DNA from: Perlabentimonas sp034003245
Lineage (GTDB): Bacteria > Bacteroidota > Bacteroidia > Bacteroidales > Tenuifilaceae
Direction of reading: 5' to 3'
Assembly (NCBI GenBank): GCA_034003245.1
Contig: JAVEYY010000022.1
Coordinates: forward strand, 11,744 to 75,743
Length of the DNA: 64,000 nucleotides
Shown piece by piece: positions 7,733 to 17,012 of the stretch. The notes under the pieces are model-generated. The model had not been told where the DNA came from. It saw only the letters and a list, made by a program, of their open reading frames with translations, and did not search any database. Position 1 is the first letter of the stretch, and each line of letters starts with the position of its first letter. The position numbers were made by a program, and so were the translations under genes.

Positions 7733-7838
7733 CACTTGGCTCTTAGCACTTAACACTTAGCACTTAACACTTAACACTTAACACTTAACACTTAACACTT
7801 AACACTTAACACTATGCCTTTAGCCCTAAGCCCTAAGC
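7733..7838. repeat. Heptanucleotide tandem repeat, CACTTAA and GCCCTAA units
   Basis: From 7733 to 7814 eleven consecutive 7-nt units can be laid out in phase (CACTTGG, CTCTTAG, then CACTTAA or CACTTAG), followed by a partial unit. After a slip of about one base the period resumes at 7816 with GCCTTTA, GCCCTAA, GCCCTAA. The array lies between dapA and the upstream gene of the same transcription unit. No coding potential is evident. Confidence 0.9.
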
Positions 7839-7844
7839 CTTCAT

Positions 7845-8408
7845 CTAATCCGTGACATTCTCCTGTGCAAACCTATTGTTAATAAGATTGAGGTAGTGCT
7901 TAAGCTGGCTGATTAGGTAATCCAGATCCTCGTTGGGTTTAATGTTTATGATAAGATCGTTGGGATTTCCGAAATACGAAAGGTTTCCAACCTTAAACTT
8001 GGCTTTGGATAGAGTAGTAATCCATTTGAGAGGGAAAGTTTCCTGGGTCGATAGATCAATCAGGATATCGAAATCCATAGCCTGAAACTCATCGGCAAAT
8101 GGAGCCAGTGGTTTGCCATACCAGCTGGTTTCCTTTACCGAGAAGATATTTACATTCTCGAATAGCTGATATTTCTCTGGAATTTCCTTTTCAGGGCAAT
8201 AGGCCAGAATGCAAACTTCAAGGTTCTGCTGGGTAAGGAAATCGACAAAGCCGATGACCTGTTGAAAGGATTTCTCGCTAGTAGCTAAGAACACTATACC
8301 AACTTTACGAGCCGATATTAGGTTGTGAACCTTTTTCTCCCTTTTAAATCCCTTTAGTAACTTTTTAAGCTTACTATGGCCTACACGTAGTTTGAAATTG
8401 TTAAACAT
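7845..8408 (-). CDS. Conserved Bacteroidota protein of unknown function
   Basis: 187 residues, soluble, with a basic N-terminus (KLRVGHSKLKKLLKGFKREKK). It then has a Rossmann-like alternation: KVGIVFLATSEKSFQQV, LEVCILAYCPEKEIP, FDILIDLSTQETFPLKWI and KVGNLSYFGNPNDLIIN. It resembles a small family found next to ligA and dapA in Bacteroidota (I believe DUF6913, from memory). No catalytic motif is visible. It begins 19 nt after the ligA stop codon, so it is translated from the ligA transcript. No function is proposed. Confidence 0.75.
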   Translation of the reverse strand: MFNNFKLRVGHSKLKKLLKGFKREKKVHNLISARKVGIVFLATSEKSFQQVIGFVDFLTQQNLEVCILAYCPEKEIPEKYQLFENVNIFSVKETSWYGKPLAPFADEFQAMDFDILIDLSTQETFPLKWITTLSKAKFKVGNLSYFGNPNDLIINIKPNEDLDYLISQLKHYLNLINNRFAQENVTD

Positions 8409-8427
8409 TTACTCAATGGGTATTTGT

Positions 8428-10434
8428 CTATTTAATCAAATCAAAAAAATCATCCTCCGATATAATCTTGACTCCCAGTTTCGAAGCCTTTTCGAGTTTT
8501 GCTGGGCCCATCTTATCGCCAGCAATAAGCAGATTGGTGCTGGCCGAAACCGCACTGAGAACTTTACCGCCGTGTTTCATCACCAAATCCTTAAGCTCAT
8601 CGCGCGAAATGCGCGAAAAAGTACCCGAAATCACCACAGATTGTCCACTTAATCGATCCGAGAGGGAGGCCTCCGTGGAACTATCCTGACTAAGCATAAG
8701 TCCAGCCTCTTTCAATCGGTTGATAAGCTCAATGTTCTTTGGCTCAGCAAAGAACTCAACAATACTTTGGGCAATCCGCTCACCAACTTCATCAACTTCG
8801 GTGAGCTGATCAAAGGTAGCGTTTTTTAGGTTTTCGAGCAAACCAAAATGCAGGGCCAGTTTACGGGCTGTTGTTTCGCCCACATATCTTATTCCGAGGC
8901 CAAAAAGAACTCGATGGAAGGGTGTCTTTTTCGATTCGGCAATGCTGGCAATGGCATTGTTGGCCGATTTGTCGGCAAAGCGATCAAGCGCCAAAAGCTG
9001 ATCGTAGGTTAAGTTGTAAAGGTCGGCAATATCCTTAATTAGGCCATTAGCAAATAGCAGCTCTACAGTCTCCTCGCCCAGGCCATCGATATTCATTGCT
9101 TTGCGGCTAATGAAATGGATTACACGCCCTTTGAGTTGCGGTGGGCATCCTGCCTGGTTTGGGCAGTAGTGCTTAGCCTCGCCCTCGGGGCGAGTTAGAG
9201 TGGTGCCACACTCGGGGCAATGGGAAATATACTCAATGTTTTGCGAACGGCCAGAGCGCTGGGTTGTATCGACCCCAACAATTTTGGGTATAATTTCGCC
9301 TCCTTTTTCAACCAAAACGGTATCACCTATGTGCAGATCGAGTAGGGCAATCTGATCGGCATTATGCAGCGATGCTCGTTTAACCGTTGTGCCAGCAAGC
9401 AACACCGGTTCAAGATTGGCCACGGGGGTTATGGCTCCGGTTCGGCCAACCTGATAATCAACAGATAAAAGTTTTGTACTTACCTGCTCCGCTTTATACT
9501 TGAACGCAATGGCCCAGCGGGGTGTTTTGGCTGTGTATCCAAGTTGATTCTGGTGTAAATAGCTGTTAACTTTAATAACAACTCCATCGGTATCGAAGGG
9601 GAGTTGGCGCCGGGCAGAGTCCCAATGGTTAATAAAATCGATAACCTCCTCAACCGAATTGCAAAGTTTAATGTTGTCAGGAATTTTAAAACCCCACTCC
9701 TTCGCTTTTTGTAGATTTTGGTAATGGTTGTTGTAGGGGAGTTCCTCGCCCAGGAGGAAGTAGAGCAAACAGTCGAGTTTACGTTCGGCTACAACCATAG
9801 GGTTGAGTTGCTTTAGTGTGCCCGCTGCAGCATTGCGCGGATTGGCAAAGGGCGATTCGCCCTTTTGGGTTCGCTGTGCGTTTGCCTCATCGAATGCAGT
9901 GTGGGGCATAAATATCTCCCCGCGGATTTCAAAATCGTTTGGGAAATCGTTGCCATGAAGCTCGAGAGGAATGGAACGGATGGTTTTGACATTAGCAGTT
10001 ACATCATCGCCTTGAGTGCCATCGCCACGGGTAACAGCCCGAAAAAGTTTACCATTCTTGTATGTTATTCCAATTGCAGTGCCATCGTACTTAAGCTCGC
10101 AAACGTACTGCCATTGAGATGTAAGGATTTTCGAAATTCTGTTATGGAATTCTTGTATTTCATCAAACGTATAGGTGTTGGCCAGTGAGAGCATAGGGTA
10201 ACGGTGTGTTACCTGCTGAAAACCTTGTGCAATATCGCTTCCCACGCGCTGGGTAGGGGAGTTGCTGTCGATTAGCTCAGGAAATTTCTTTTCCAGCGCC
10301 TCAAGGTCGCTGAGCATGGCATCGAACTCAAAATCGGAGATTTCGGGTTTGGCCTCAACGTAGTACAGGTGATTATGTCGATTGATCTCCTCGCGCAAAC
10401 GCTTAACCCGCGCGGCTATATCCTTTGGAACCAT
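8428..10434 (-). CDS. ligA: NAD+-dependent DNA ligase
   Basis: 668 residues, full length. Order: NAD-binding Ia domain; adenylation domain with CELKYDGTAI (AMP-accepting Lys near 115) and GDDVTANVKTI; OB fold with KTPRWAIAFKYKAEQ and VGRTGAITPVA; a Cys4 zinc finger (CPECG then CPNQAGCP, near 405-430); helix-hairpin-helix repeats including IDGLGEETV; and a C-terminal BRCT domain (about 590-668, SVVISGTFSRISRDELKDL). It seals nicks during replication and repair. It heads a minus-strand operon with the conserved protein and dapA. Confidence 0.97.
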   Translation of the reverse strand: MVPKDIAARVKRLREEINRHNHLYYVEAKPEISDFEFDAMLSDLEALEKKFPELIDSNSPTQRVGSDIAQGFQQVTHRYPMLSLANTYTFDEIQEFHNRISKILTSQWQYVCELKYDGTAIGITYKNGKLFRAVTRGDGTQGDDVTANVKTIRSIPLELHGNDFPNDFEIRGEIFMPHTAFDEANAQRTQKGESPFANPRNAAAGTLKQLNPMVVAERKLDCLLYFLLGEELPYNNHYQNLQKAKEWGFKIPDNIKLCNSVEEVIDFINHWDSARRQLPFDTDGVVIKVNSYLHQNQLGYTAKTPRWAIAFKYKAEQVSTKLLSVDYQVGRTGAITPVANLEPVLLAGTTVKRASLHNADQIALLDLHIGDTVLVEKGGEIIPKIVGVDTTQRSGRSQNIEYISHCPECGTTLTRPEGEAKHYCPNQAGCPPQLKGRVIHFISRKAMNIDGLGEETVELLFANGLIKDIADLYNLTYDQLLALDRFADKSANNAIASIAESKKTPFHRVLFGLGIRYVGETTARKLALHFGLLENLKNATFDQLTEVDEVGERIAQSIVEFFAEPKNIELINRLKEAGLMLSQDSSTEASLSDRLSGQSVVISGTFSRISRDELKDLVMKHGGKVLSAVSASTNLLIAGDKMGPAKLEKASKLGVKIISEDDFFDLIK

Positions 10435-10834
10435 TAGCTGAATTTTTGCCTAAAGATACAAAGAATATGATTACAGAAATTGACCTAATACTGCTTTAGC
10501 ATTTGTTAACGCTGGTGTAAGTTCGTTCTATATTCCCTTACATTTAAACGCTGAAATCTCGTCAACCTCTGAAAAAAGAACATTGGTTTCTCTCGTTAGC
10601 TATCGCTTCCGAGACAAGCTGAGACACAGCACAGAGACACAGCCCTACCCCCTGGATGGCTGGAATACAAATCGCCTTTACCATAGTGGGTTAAAAGAGA
10701 GGGAAGGTAAATAAAGAAGAATATAAGTTACATTTCTTTCATTCTTTAAACAGGCTCTAACCTTAAAAATCAAATGGCACAATTGAGGGTTTGTTTTTAA
10801 TAGTTTACTATTTTTACACCAAATCGATGTTACA
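10435..10834. other. Divergent intergenic region ligA/rel
   Basis: About 400 bp without a gene. It must carry the promoters for ligA (leftward) and the RelA/SpoT gene (rightward). A short irregular run of GAGACA/CACAG words occurs near 10610-10640. No operator, RNA or terminator is recognised. Confidence 0.5.
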
Positions 10835-13024
10835 ATGCACAACGAAACTGAGCAAAAGCAAATAGTAAATAGGTACAGGGGTCTGCTGAGGGCCTGCCGC
10901 AGCAATGTGAATGCTGTTGATGTGAAGTTGATATCGAAGGCTATTAAGGAGGTTACGCGTTTGTATGCCGATAAGCGAACTGCATCGGGCGATCCTTACG
11001 TGTTTCACCTTATAGATGTGGCTCGTATTTGTGTTGATGAGTTTGGTTTGGGTGGAACGGCTATAGTTGCTGCATTACTGCACGATACCATATCGGATAA
11101 GCAGCTGAGTTATATAGAAGTTGAGAAACGATATGGGTTAACTGTTGCTCAAATTGTTGACGGGCTATCGAAAATTTCTTCGCTCGATCCCAAGGATCCA
11201 AATAAGCAGGCCGAGAATTTCAGGGAGTTGATTCTAACTCTATCAACCGATGCACGGGTAATTCTGATTAAACTGGCTGATAGGCTGGAGAATATGCGTA
11301 GCTTAAGCTCCATGCCTCCCGATGCACAGCTGAAAATATCGTGGGAAACCTATCACTTGTATGCGCCGCTGGCACACCGACTAGGTTTATACCGGTTAAA
11401 GTCGGAGATGGAAGATCTGGCCATGAAGTACACAAACGGAGAGGATTACCGGATGATTCTCCGAAAGCTACGGAATACAACTACCCGACGGAATAAGTTT
11501 ATTAAGGAGTTTATTGAGCCTATCGAGGCCGAGCTGGCAAACCGGGGGTTCAACTTTGAGATAAAGGGACGGCCCAAAACGGTTTACTCCATCTGGAAAA
11601 AGATGCAGAAGAAGGGCGTTGGCTTCGATCAGGTGTACGATGTTTTTGCCATCAGGGTGATTTTGAACAGCCCCCCCGAGCGCGAAAAGTCCGATTGCTG
11701 GCAGGTGTACTCCATAATTACCGATTCGTACACGCCCAATCCTGAGCGCCTTCGCGATTGGATTTCGGTGCCCAAAAGCAACGGGTACGAATCGCTACAC
11801 ACCACGGTTGTTGGGCCCGAGGGGAAATGGGTAGAGGTGCAGATCCGCACCAAACGGATGGATGAGGTTGCTGAGCGAGGCCTTGCTGCACACTGGAAGT
11901 ATAAGGGAATAAAGCAGGATAAGGGTTTGGATCAATGGGTGGCGAAGGTGCGTGAAATACTTGAAACGCCAGCAACAACCCCCCAGGATGTGGTTGATCA
12001 GTTTAAGCTGAATCTGTATCAGAAGGAGATATTTGTATTTACGCCCAACGGCGATTTGCGTAAGTATCCCATGGGTGCCACTGTTCTCGATTTTGCCTTC
12101 GATATTCACTCCGATGTTGGAAGTAAGTGCATTGGCGCCAAGGTTAATGGTCGGAATGTGCCCATTAAGCAGGCACTGGAGAATGGCGATGTGGTGGAGA
12201 TTATTACAGCCAAGAATCAAAAGCCCAAAACCGACTGGCTGCAGATTGTGGTAACCGGAAAAGCCAGAGCAAAGATTAAGCAGTGCCTTAGGGAGGACAA
12301 GAATAAGCAGCTTTCGCTGGGTAAGGAGATGCTCTTCCGTAGGCTTAAGAACTGGAAAATTTCCAATACCGATGAGGCCATAAATATCCTACAAAAGCAT
12401 CTTAAGCTGAAAACAACGGCCGATCTCTTTGAGTATATCTCGCTGGAGAAAATCAACATAAGCGATTTAAAGGGCGTATTGATTCAATCCGAAAAACCCG
12501 AGGTGGCAACTCCTGCGTTAGACGTTAAGCCAAAAGTACAGGATACCAAGGAGCCAGCATCATCGGATTACCTTGTGATTGATGAGAAATTGGTTAATGT
12601 TGATTATCGCCTGGCCAAGTGCTGCAACCCCATCTTTGGCGATAGTATTTTTGGTTTTGTTACCATAAAGGAGGGAATTAAGATTCACCGGACCAACTGC
12701 CCCAATGCAGCACAGCTGCATCAAAAGTACGGGTACAGGGTTGTGAACGCCAAGTGGAAGGAGACCAAAGCGGAAACATCGTTCCAAACCACCATTAAGA
12801 TTGTGGGTTTCGATGAGTTGGGAATTGTGAATAGGATTTCGGAGCTAATCAGCAAGGATCTGAAAGTGAATATGCGGTCGTTTGCCATGAACTCGGCCAA
12901 TGGAATGTTCGAGGGGCGCATTCAGGTTTTTGTTACTGATACCAAGCATTTGGAGATGCTGCTCTATAGGCTTGCGCGAATAAAAGGGGTGCAGCGGGCG
13001 GTTCGGGTTAGCGGGGAGAGATGA
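10835..13024 (+). CDS. Long RelA/SpoT-family (p)ppGpp synthetase/hydrolase with altered HD motif
   Basis: 729 residues in the full Rel layout: HD hydrolase domain (about 45-195), synthetase domain (about 240-370; YDVFAIRVIL, RDWISVPKSNGYESLHTTV, WVEVQIRTKRMDEVAERG), TGS (about 405-465), a helical/zinc-finger region with RLAKCCNPIFGD, and a C-terminal ACT domain (about 655-729). Synthetase residues look intact. In the hydrolase domain His58, His83-Asp84 and KLADRLENM are present, but the catalytic 'ED' of HDxxED reads HDTISD, so the Glu is replaced by Ser87. Known hydrolases depend on that Glu, so the protein may be a synthetase with weak or no hydrolysis (RelA-like), with another Rel elsewhere in the genome. 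It makes or breaks the stringent-response alarmone in the cytoplasm. Confidence 0.92.
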   Translation: MHNETEQKQIVNRYRGLLRACRSNVNAVDVKLISKAIKEVTRLYADKRTASGDPYVFHLIDVARICVDEFGLGGTAIVAALLHDTISDKQLSYIEVEKRYGLTVAQIVDGLSKISSLDPKDPNKQAENFRELILTLSTDARVILIKLADRLENMRSLSSMPPDAQLKISWETYHLYAPLAHRLGLYRLKSEMEDLAMKYTNGEDYRMILRKLRNTTTRRNKFIKEFIEPIEAELANRGFNFEIKGRPKTVYSIWKKMQKKGVGFDQVYDVFAIRVILNSPPEREKSDCWQVYSIITDSYTPNPERLRDWISVPKSNGYESLHTTVVGPEGKWVEVQIRTKRMDEVAERGLAAHWKYKGIKQDKGLDQWVAKVREILETPATTPQDVVDQFKLNLYQKEIFVFTPNGDLRKYPMGATVLDFAFDIHSDVGSKCIGAKVNGRNVPIKQALENGDVVEIITAKNQKPKTDWLQIVVTGKARAKIKQCLREDKNKQLSLGKEMLFRRLKNWKISNTDEAINILQKHLKLKTTADLFEYISLEKINISDLKGVLIQSEKPEVATPALDVKPKVQDTKEPASSDYLVIDEKLVNVDYRLAKCCNPIFGDSIFGFVTIKEGIKIHRTNCPNAAQLHQKYGYRVVNAKWKETKAETSFQTTIKIVGFDELGIVNRISELISKDLKVNMRSFAMNSANGMFEGRIQVFVTDTKHLEMLLYRLARIKGVQRAVRVSGER

Positions 13025-13105
13025 CAGCAAGAGATGACAGCAAGAGCAAGAGTAGGGAGCAAGGGGAATATTGAATATCGATTAACAATTTTTGATTTTG
13101 GATAT

Positions 13106-13190
13106 AGGGCAAAGGGCAGGGAGCGTAGAGCAAAAGCAAAGGGCATAGAGCAATGAGCATAGAGCATAGGGCAAAGGGCTAAGCGCCAAG
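13106..13190. repeat. Drifting heptad repeat (AGGGCAA / GAGCATA units)
   Basis: Within the 357-bp gap after rel, 13106-13190 divides into twelve roughly 7-nt units such as AGGGCAA, AGAGCAA, GGGCATA, GAGCATA, GGGCAAA and GGGCTAA. Flanking this, 13021-13050 has two copies of a 13-nt word (GATGACAGCAAGA). The rest of 13025-13342 shows no gene. Confidence 0.75.
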
Positions 13191-13342
13191 AGCTCTCGTC
13201 ATCGCAGCAAAAAACGCTGCTCTTACGAGACAGGCATAAGCTAAAAGCAAAGGAAAAGACCGAAGACCGAAGAGGATGGCTATGGTTAGGTTGGGCTGTG
13301 AAAGGCAATTGCTGGATGTTCGGAATTTTTTTTTGGAATTAT

Positions 13343-13350
13343 TATATTTG
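13343..13350 (+). promoter_or_regulatory. Possible -7 element for the antiporter gene
   Basis: TATATTTG matches the Bacteroidota -7 consensus TAnnTTTG and lies 31 bp before the ATG at 13382. No well-spaced TTTG was found upstream, so this is a weak call. Confidence 0.3.
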
Positions 13351-13381
13351 CGAGATTTGCTGTTAAATAAGAAAATGATAT

Positions 13382-14848
13382 ATGTTATTAACAACTGAGA
13401 ATATTCTACTTATCGGTTCCGCATTACTGCTTACCAGTATAGTTCTAATTCAAAGGTCGTATAAATTTGGCATACCAACACTTATTCTATTCGTTGTAAT
13501 TGGTATGCTGGCCGGATCGGACGGGCTGGTGGGAATTAACTTTGATAATCCAGCTATTGCCCAGTTTATAGGCATAGTATCGCTTAACTTCATCCTATTT
13601 TCGGGAGGACTCGACACCAACTGGTCGTCCATAAGACCAGTGCTGTGGCAGGGAATCTCGCTTTCAACGGTGGGTGTTTTGCTAACCGCAGTAAGCACCG
13701 GGATTTTTGTATGGCTTGTTACGGGTTGCAGCATCTACGAGGGGTTGCTGCTGGGTGCCATTGTGTCGTCGACCGATGCCGCAGCGGTATTCTCCATTCT
13801 GCGAGGGAAAAAACTTGCGCTCAAGAGCAACCTGAGAGCCACGCTGGAGTTCGAGAGCGGGAGTAACGATCCCATGGCCTACGTACTCACCATTGTGTTC
13901 CTTACGCTGGTAACCAACCCGGGTATGGGAATACTTAGCGTGATCCCCTTTTTCCTTAAGCAGATGTTTCTGGGTGCTGTTGGCGGTGCTGTTTTTGCTG
14001 TGGTCAGTAAGTATATTATCAATAAAATCCATCTTGCATACGAGGGGCTATACCCCGTACTGGTAATTGCGTTGATGTTTTTAACCTTCTCCGCGACCGA
14101 CGCCCTGGGCGGAAATGGATTTTTGGCCATCTACCTTTGTGCCTTGTACCTGGGGAACCAGGAGTTAATCCACAAGAAAACGATCCTGAAGATGTACGAT
14201 GGCCTGGCCTGGCTTATGCAGATAGTGCTTTTCCTAACCCTGGGGTTGCTGGTAAACCCCTCGCAGATTATTCCTGTGATAGGGTTGGGCTTACTGGTGT
14301 CGGTTTTCCTGATTATTGTTGCCCGACCGGTGAGCGTTATGTTAAGCTTACTGCCTTTCCGCATGGCACTACGCAAACGGTTTTACATCTCGTGGGTAGG
14401 CTTAAGGGGTGCTGTCCCCATCGTTTTTGCAACCTATCCTCTGATTGCAGGGATAGAGAAGGCGGGCATTATTTTCAACGTGGTGTTTTTTGTGTCGCTA
14501 ACCTCAATCCTTATTCAGGGAACCACGCTAACAACCCTGGCCAAGTGGTTCCACGTAGCCCTGCCCGAGAAGCTAAAGCCCAAGGTGCCCGTAGAGGTAT
14601 TCCTGTCGGAGCAGGAGAAAACTGCGTATGCAGAAATTCAGATCCCCGACGATTCATTCCCCGTTAACAAGAAAATTGTGGATCTGCATTTCCCCAACTC
14701 GGCCATAATTGCCATGATAAAGCGGGGCGAAAAGTATATTACCCCCAACGGCTCCACAGTAATTGAGGCGGGCGATGTGCTAGTGGTGCTTTGCAACCAG
14801 AATAACGGTATGAAGGAGGTGCAGGCATGCCTCGATTTAAAGTTTTAA
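13382..14848 (+). CDS. nhaP2: CPA1-family K+/H+ antiporter, NhaP2-like
   Basis: 488 residues: about 12 hydrophobic segments up to residue 395, then a cytoplasmic TrkA-C/RCK-C regulatory domain (about 405-488; IQIPDDSFPVNKKIVDLHFPN, GDVLVVLCNQ). The ion-binding motif of CPA1 exchangers is visible as ESGSNDPMAYV in the middle of the membrane domain, and SSTDAAAVFSIL marks the helix before it. NhaP2-type proteins with this tail exchange K+ (or Na+) for H+ across the inner membrane, protecting cytoplasmic pH and volume. The neighbours DUF1538/PII-like and TrkH make this a K+ or cation homeostasis neighbourhood. Confidence 0.88.
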   Translation: MLLTTENILLIGSALLLTSIVLIQRSYKFGIPTLILFVVIGMLAGSDGLVGINFDNPAIAQFIGIVSLNFILFSGGLDTNWSSIRPVLWQGISLSTVGVLLTAVSTGIFVWLVTGCSIYEGLLLGAIVSSTDAAAVFSILRGKKLALKSNLRATLEFESGSNDPMAYVLTIVFLTLVTNPGMGILSVIPFFLKQMFLGAVGGAVFAVVSKYIINKIHLAYEGLYPVLVIALMFLTFSATDALGGNGFLAIYLCALYLGNQELIHKKTILKMYDGLAWLMQIVLFLTLGLLVNPSQIIPVIGLGLLVSVFLIIVARPVSVMLSLLPFRMALRKRFYISWVGLRGAVPIVFATYPLIAGIEKAGIIFNVVFFVSLTSILIQGTTLTTLAKWFHVALPEKLKPKVPVEVFLSEQEKTAYAEIQIPDDSFPVNKKIVDLHFPNSAIIAMIKRGEKYITPNGSTVIEAGDVLVVLCNQNNGMKEVQACLDLKF

Positions 14849-14948
14849 CCTTTTCAGTATAAAAAATTAAAGAACAGCAATTTGTTGGTGATTTCTTATT
14901 AATTTTTGTTTAATTTTAGTTCTTCAAAAACAAATCTTTTGCTGCTTC

Positions 14949-17012
14949 ATGAAAAAGAGAATAAAAATTCCCTTCGGCACAGCCACAGGGATGCTCGGCA
15001 CCTATGCAAAGGATCGCATAGTTGAGCAAATACGGCTTATCGCATTTGTAATTATCTACCTTGTGGCCTTTCAGATGCTGATTCTTCAAGTTCCACTTGC
15101 CGATGCCCTCCCCATTGCTGGTGGTATAGGTATGGTGGTTTTTGGTCTGGCATTTTTTCTCGAGGGTTTGCTCCTTGGCCTAATGCCTCTAGGCGAGCGG
15201 GTAGGCGTTAAACTTCCGGCCAAATTTGGAATCATTTTCATTGCGGTATTCGGCATTTTCTTAGGGTTTGGCTCTACAGTTGCCGAGCCGGCCATTAGCT
15301 CGCTTCGGACTGCCGGAGGAAGCGTAACCGCCTGGGATGCTCCAATGCTCTACATGCTGCTCGAACGCTATACCCAGCCACTAGTCTATAGCATTGGTGC
15401 AGGAGTTGGGCTTGCTGTGGCATTGGGTATGTTTAGGTTTTACTACGAGTTGTCAATCAAACCCTTTATATACACCATTATCCCTGTAGTGCTGGGGTTG
15501 TCGCTTTATATGTCGTTCGATGGAACCTTAAGCTCAATTATTGGATTGGCATGGGACTCTGGAGCAGTTACCACGGGAGCAGTAACGGTTCCCTTGGTGT
15601 TGGCGTTGGGAATAGGGGTATCGAGGGCTGCCAGCAAGAACAAGGCATCGAGTGGTGGGTTTGGAATAATTCTCCTTGCTTCGGCATTTCCCATTCTTAG
15701 TGTTTTGATCCTTGGGTTAGCCCTCCGGGCTTCATCGCCCGAAAAAACCACCGAGGAGCATTTCTTCGCCAAGGAGAATAGGCAGTATGCCTTAAAACTT
15801 TTTGACGATGAGCAGGGATTGCTACACCACGCCTTTACCCGGGGGAGTGAGGTGGGCCGTAAGGCCTTCTTTGCCGACGACGCCAGGTACTTTGCAACGC
15901 TAAACAACCTGGCAAACGACCCCAAATCGTTAAAAGAGTTGCTGGGCACCATGTCGCTCGAAACCTGGCTTAGCCAAAAGGCATCGGAGGATGAGCGGAA
16001 ATATGTTGCATCGGTAAAAACCGAACCCATCGAGATCGCTTCAGGCGTTCCCTTATCAAGGGTTCTAAAGGAGGAGTCGAGAATTTCCCTTCAGGCTGTG
16101 CTTCCCCTAACCTTTCTACTGCTTATTGTTCTGCTGGTCTTTTTGCGCGAGAAGTTGCGCTATAAGGACGAGATCACCCTGGGCGTGATATTTACGCTTA
16201 TTGGGATGGCTCTGCTCACCTCGGGAATCCGCTTAGGCCTGGGGCCATTGGGCGGACAGGTTGGTGCCCAGCTGCCCCGCGCGTTCAGCAAGGAGGCTAA
16301 GTTTATCGATAGTAAAATGATTGCCCCGTTCGATTCGGCCTTAGTTTTTAACACTATTGCCCTGGATGGAACGCAGAAACAGTTTTTTAATCTTATGGAG
16401 GGCAATGAGATTAAAACCATTGAGTTTGTTCCGGAACGATTCGATAAGGAGAATAATATCTACGAACACGTGATAAAGCGCGCTCCATTGCTAGGGCCAA
16501 ATCTTACCCTAATTGGAATACTATTAGTACTGCTGTTTGCATTCGGGATGGGCTTTGGCGCAACCATGGCCGAACCGGGGCTAAACGCCCTGGGCATTAC
16601 TGTTGAGGAACTAACGGTGGGTGCCATTAAGCGATCGCAGATTCTGCTGGTTGTTTCGTTGGGTGTGGGAATAGGGCTGGTTCTGGGCGTAATCCGCATT
16701 CTTTACGATTTACCCTTGGTCTGGTTTATTGTTCCCGGATATTTAATCCTGCTCCCTTTAACCTATTTTAGTGAGGACGAGTTTACAGCAATTGCCTGGG
16801 ACTGCGGCGGAGTTACCACTGGTCCCGTTACTGTTCCCTTGGTGCTAGCCATGGGGCTTAGCATTGGGAGCGAGCTAAGCGTGGTTGATGGGTTTGGCAT
16901 TCTGGCCTGCGCTTCGTTCTCGCCAATTCTAACTGTTTTGGGATTTGGGCTAATAACCCGTGCCCGTCAACGACGTATTGTAAACACTTCAACCGAGGAT
17001 AGCGATGAGTAA
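14949..17012 (+). CDS. Duplicated DUF1538 integral membrane protein
   Basis: 687 residues with two homologous membrane halves. Each half has a LGLxPLGxxVG segment (LLLGLMPLGERVG; LGLGPLGGQVG), a GxTxAEPxL signature (GFGSTVAEPAI; GFGATMAEPGL) and a long WDxGxVTTGxVTVPLVLA motif (near residues 202 and 617). A soluble insert of roughly 110 residues (about 270-380, rich in charged residues) separates the halves. This internal duplication of 5-7 helices is what a transporter or channel would show. No transport activity is known to me for DUF1538. The gene overlaps the following PII-like gene by 8 bp and follows an antiporter by 100 bp, so an ion or small-solute transporter controlled by a PII-type subunit is the best inference. 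Confidence 0.85.
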   Translation: MKKRIKIPFGTATGMLGTYAKDRIVEQIRLIAFVIIYLVAFQMLILQVPLADALPIAGGIGMVVFGLAFFLEGLLLGLMPLGERVGVKLPAKFGIIFIAVFGIFLGFGSTVAEPAISSLRTAGGSVTAWDAPMLYMLLERYTQPLVYSIGAGVGLAVALGMFRFYYELSIKPFIYTIIPVVLGLSLYMSFDGTLSSIIGLAWDSGAVTTGAVTVPLVLALGIGVSRAASKNKASSGGFGIILLASAFPILSVLILGLALRASSPEKTTEEHFFAKENRQYALKLFDDEQGLLHHAFTRGSEVGRKAFFADDARYFATLNNLANDPKSLKELLGTMSLETWLSQKASEDERKYVASVKTEPIEIASGVPLSRVLKEESRISLQAVLPLTFLLLIVLLVFLREKLRYKDEITLGVIFTLIGMALLTSGIRLGLGPLGGQVGAQLPRAFSKEAKFIDSKMIAPFDSALVFNTIALDGTQKQFFNLMEGNEIKTIEFVPERFDKENNIYEHVIKRAPLLGPNLTLIGILLVLLFAFGMGFGATMAEPGLNALGITVEELTVGAIKRSQILLVVSLGVGIGLVLGVIRILYDLPLVWFIVPGYLILLPLTYFSEDEFTAIAWDCGGVTTGPVTVPLVLAMGLSIGSELSVVDGFGILACASFSPILTVLGFGLITRARQRRIVNTSTEDSDE

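Noticed and set aside
11268..12921. Several 60-140 aa frames antisense to the RelA/SpoT gene
   Set aside because: They are shadows of the strongly supported rel coding frame.
14137..14667. 176-aa plus-strand frame inside the antiporter gene
   Set aside because: Same-strand shadow in another frame of a well-supported membrane protein; Arg/Pro/Cys-rich composition typical of out-of-frame translation.
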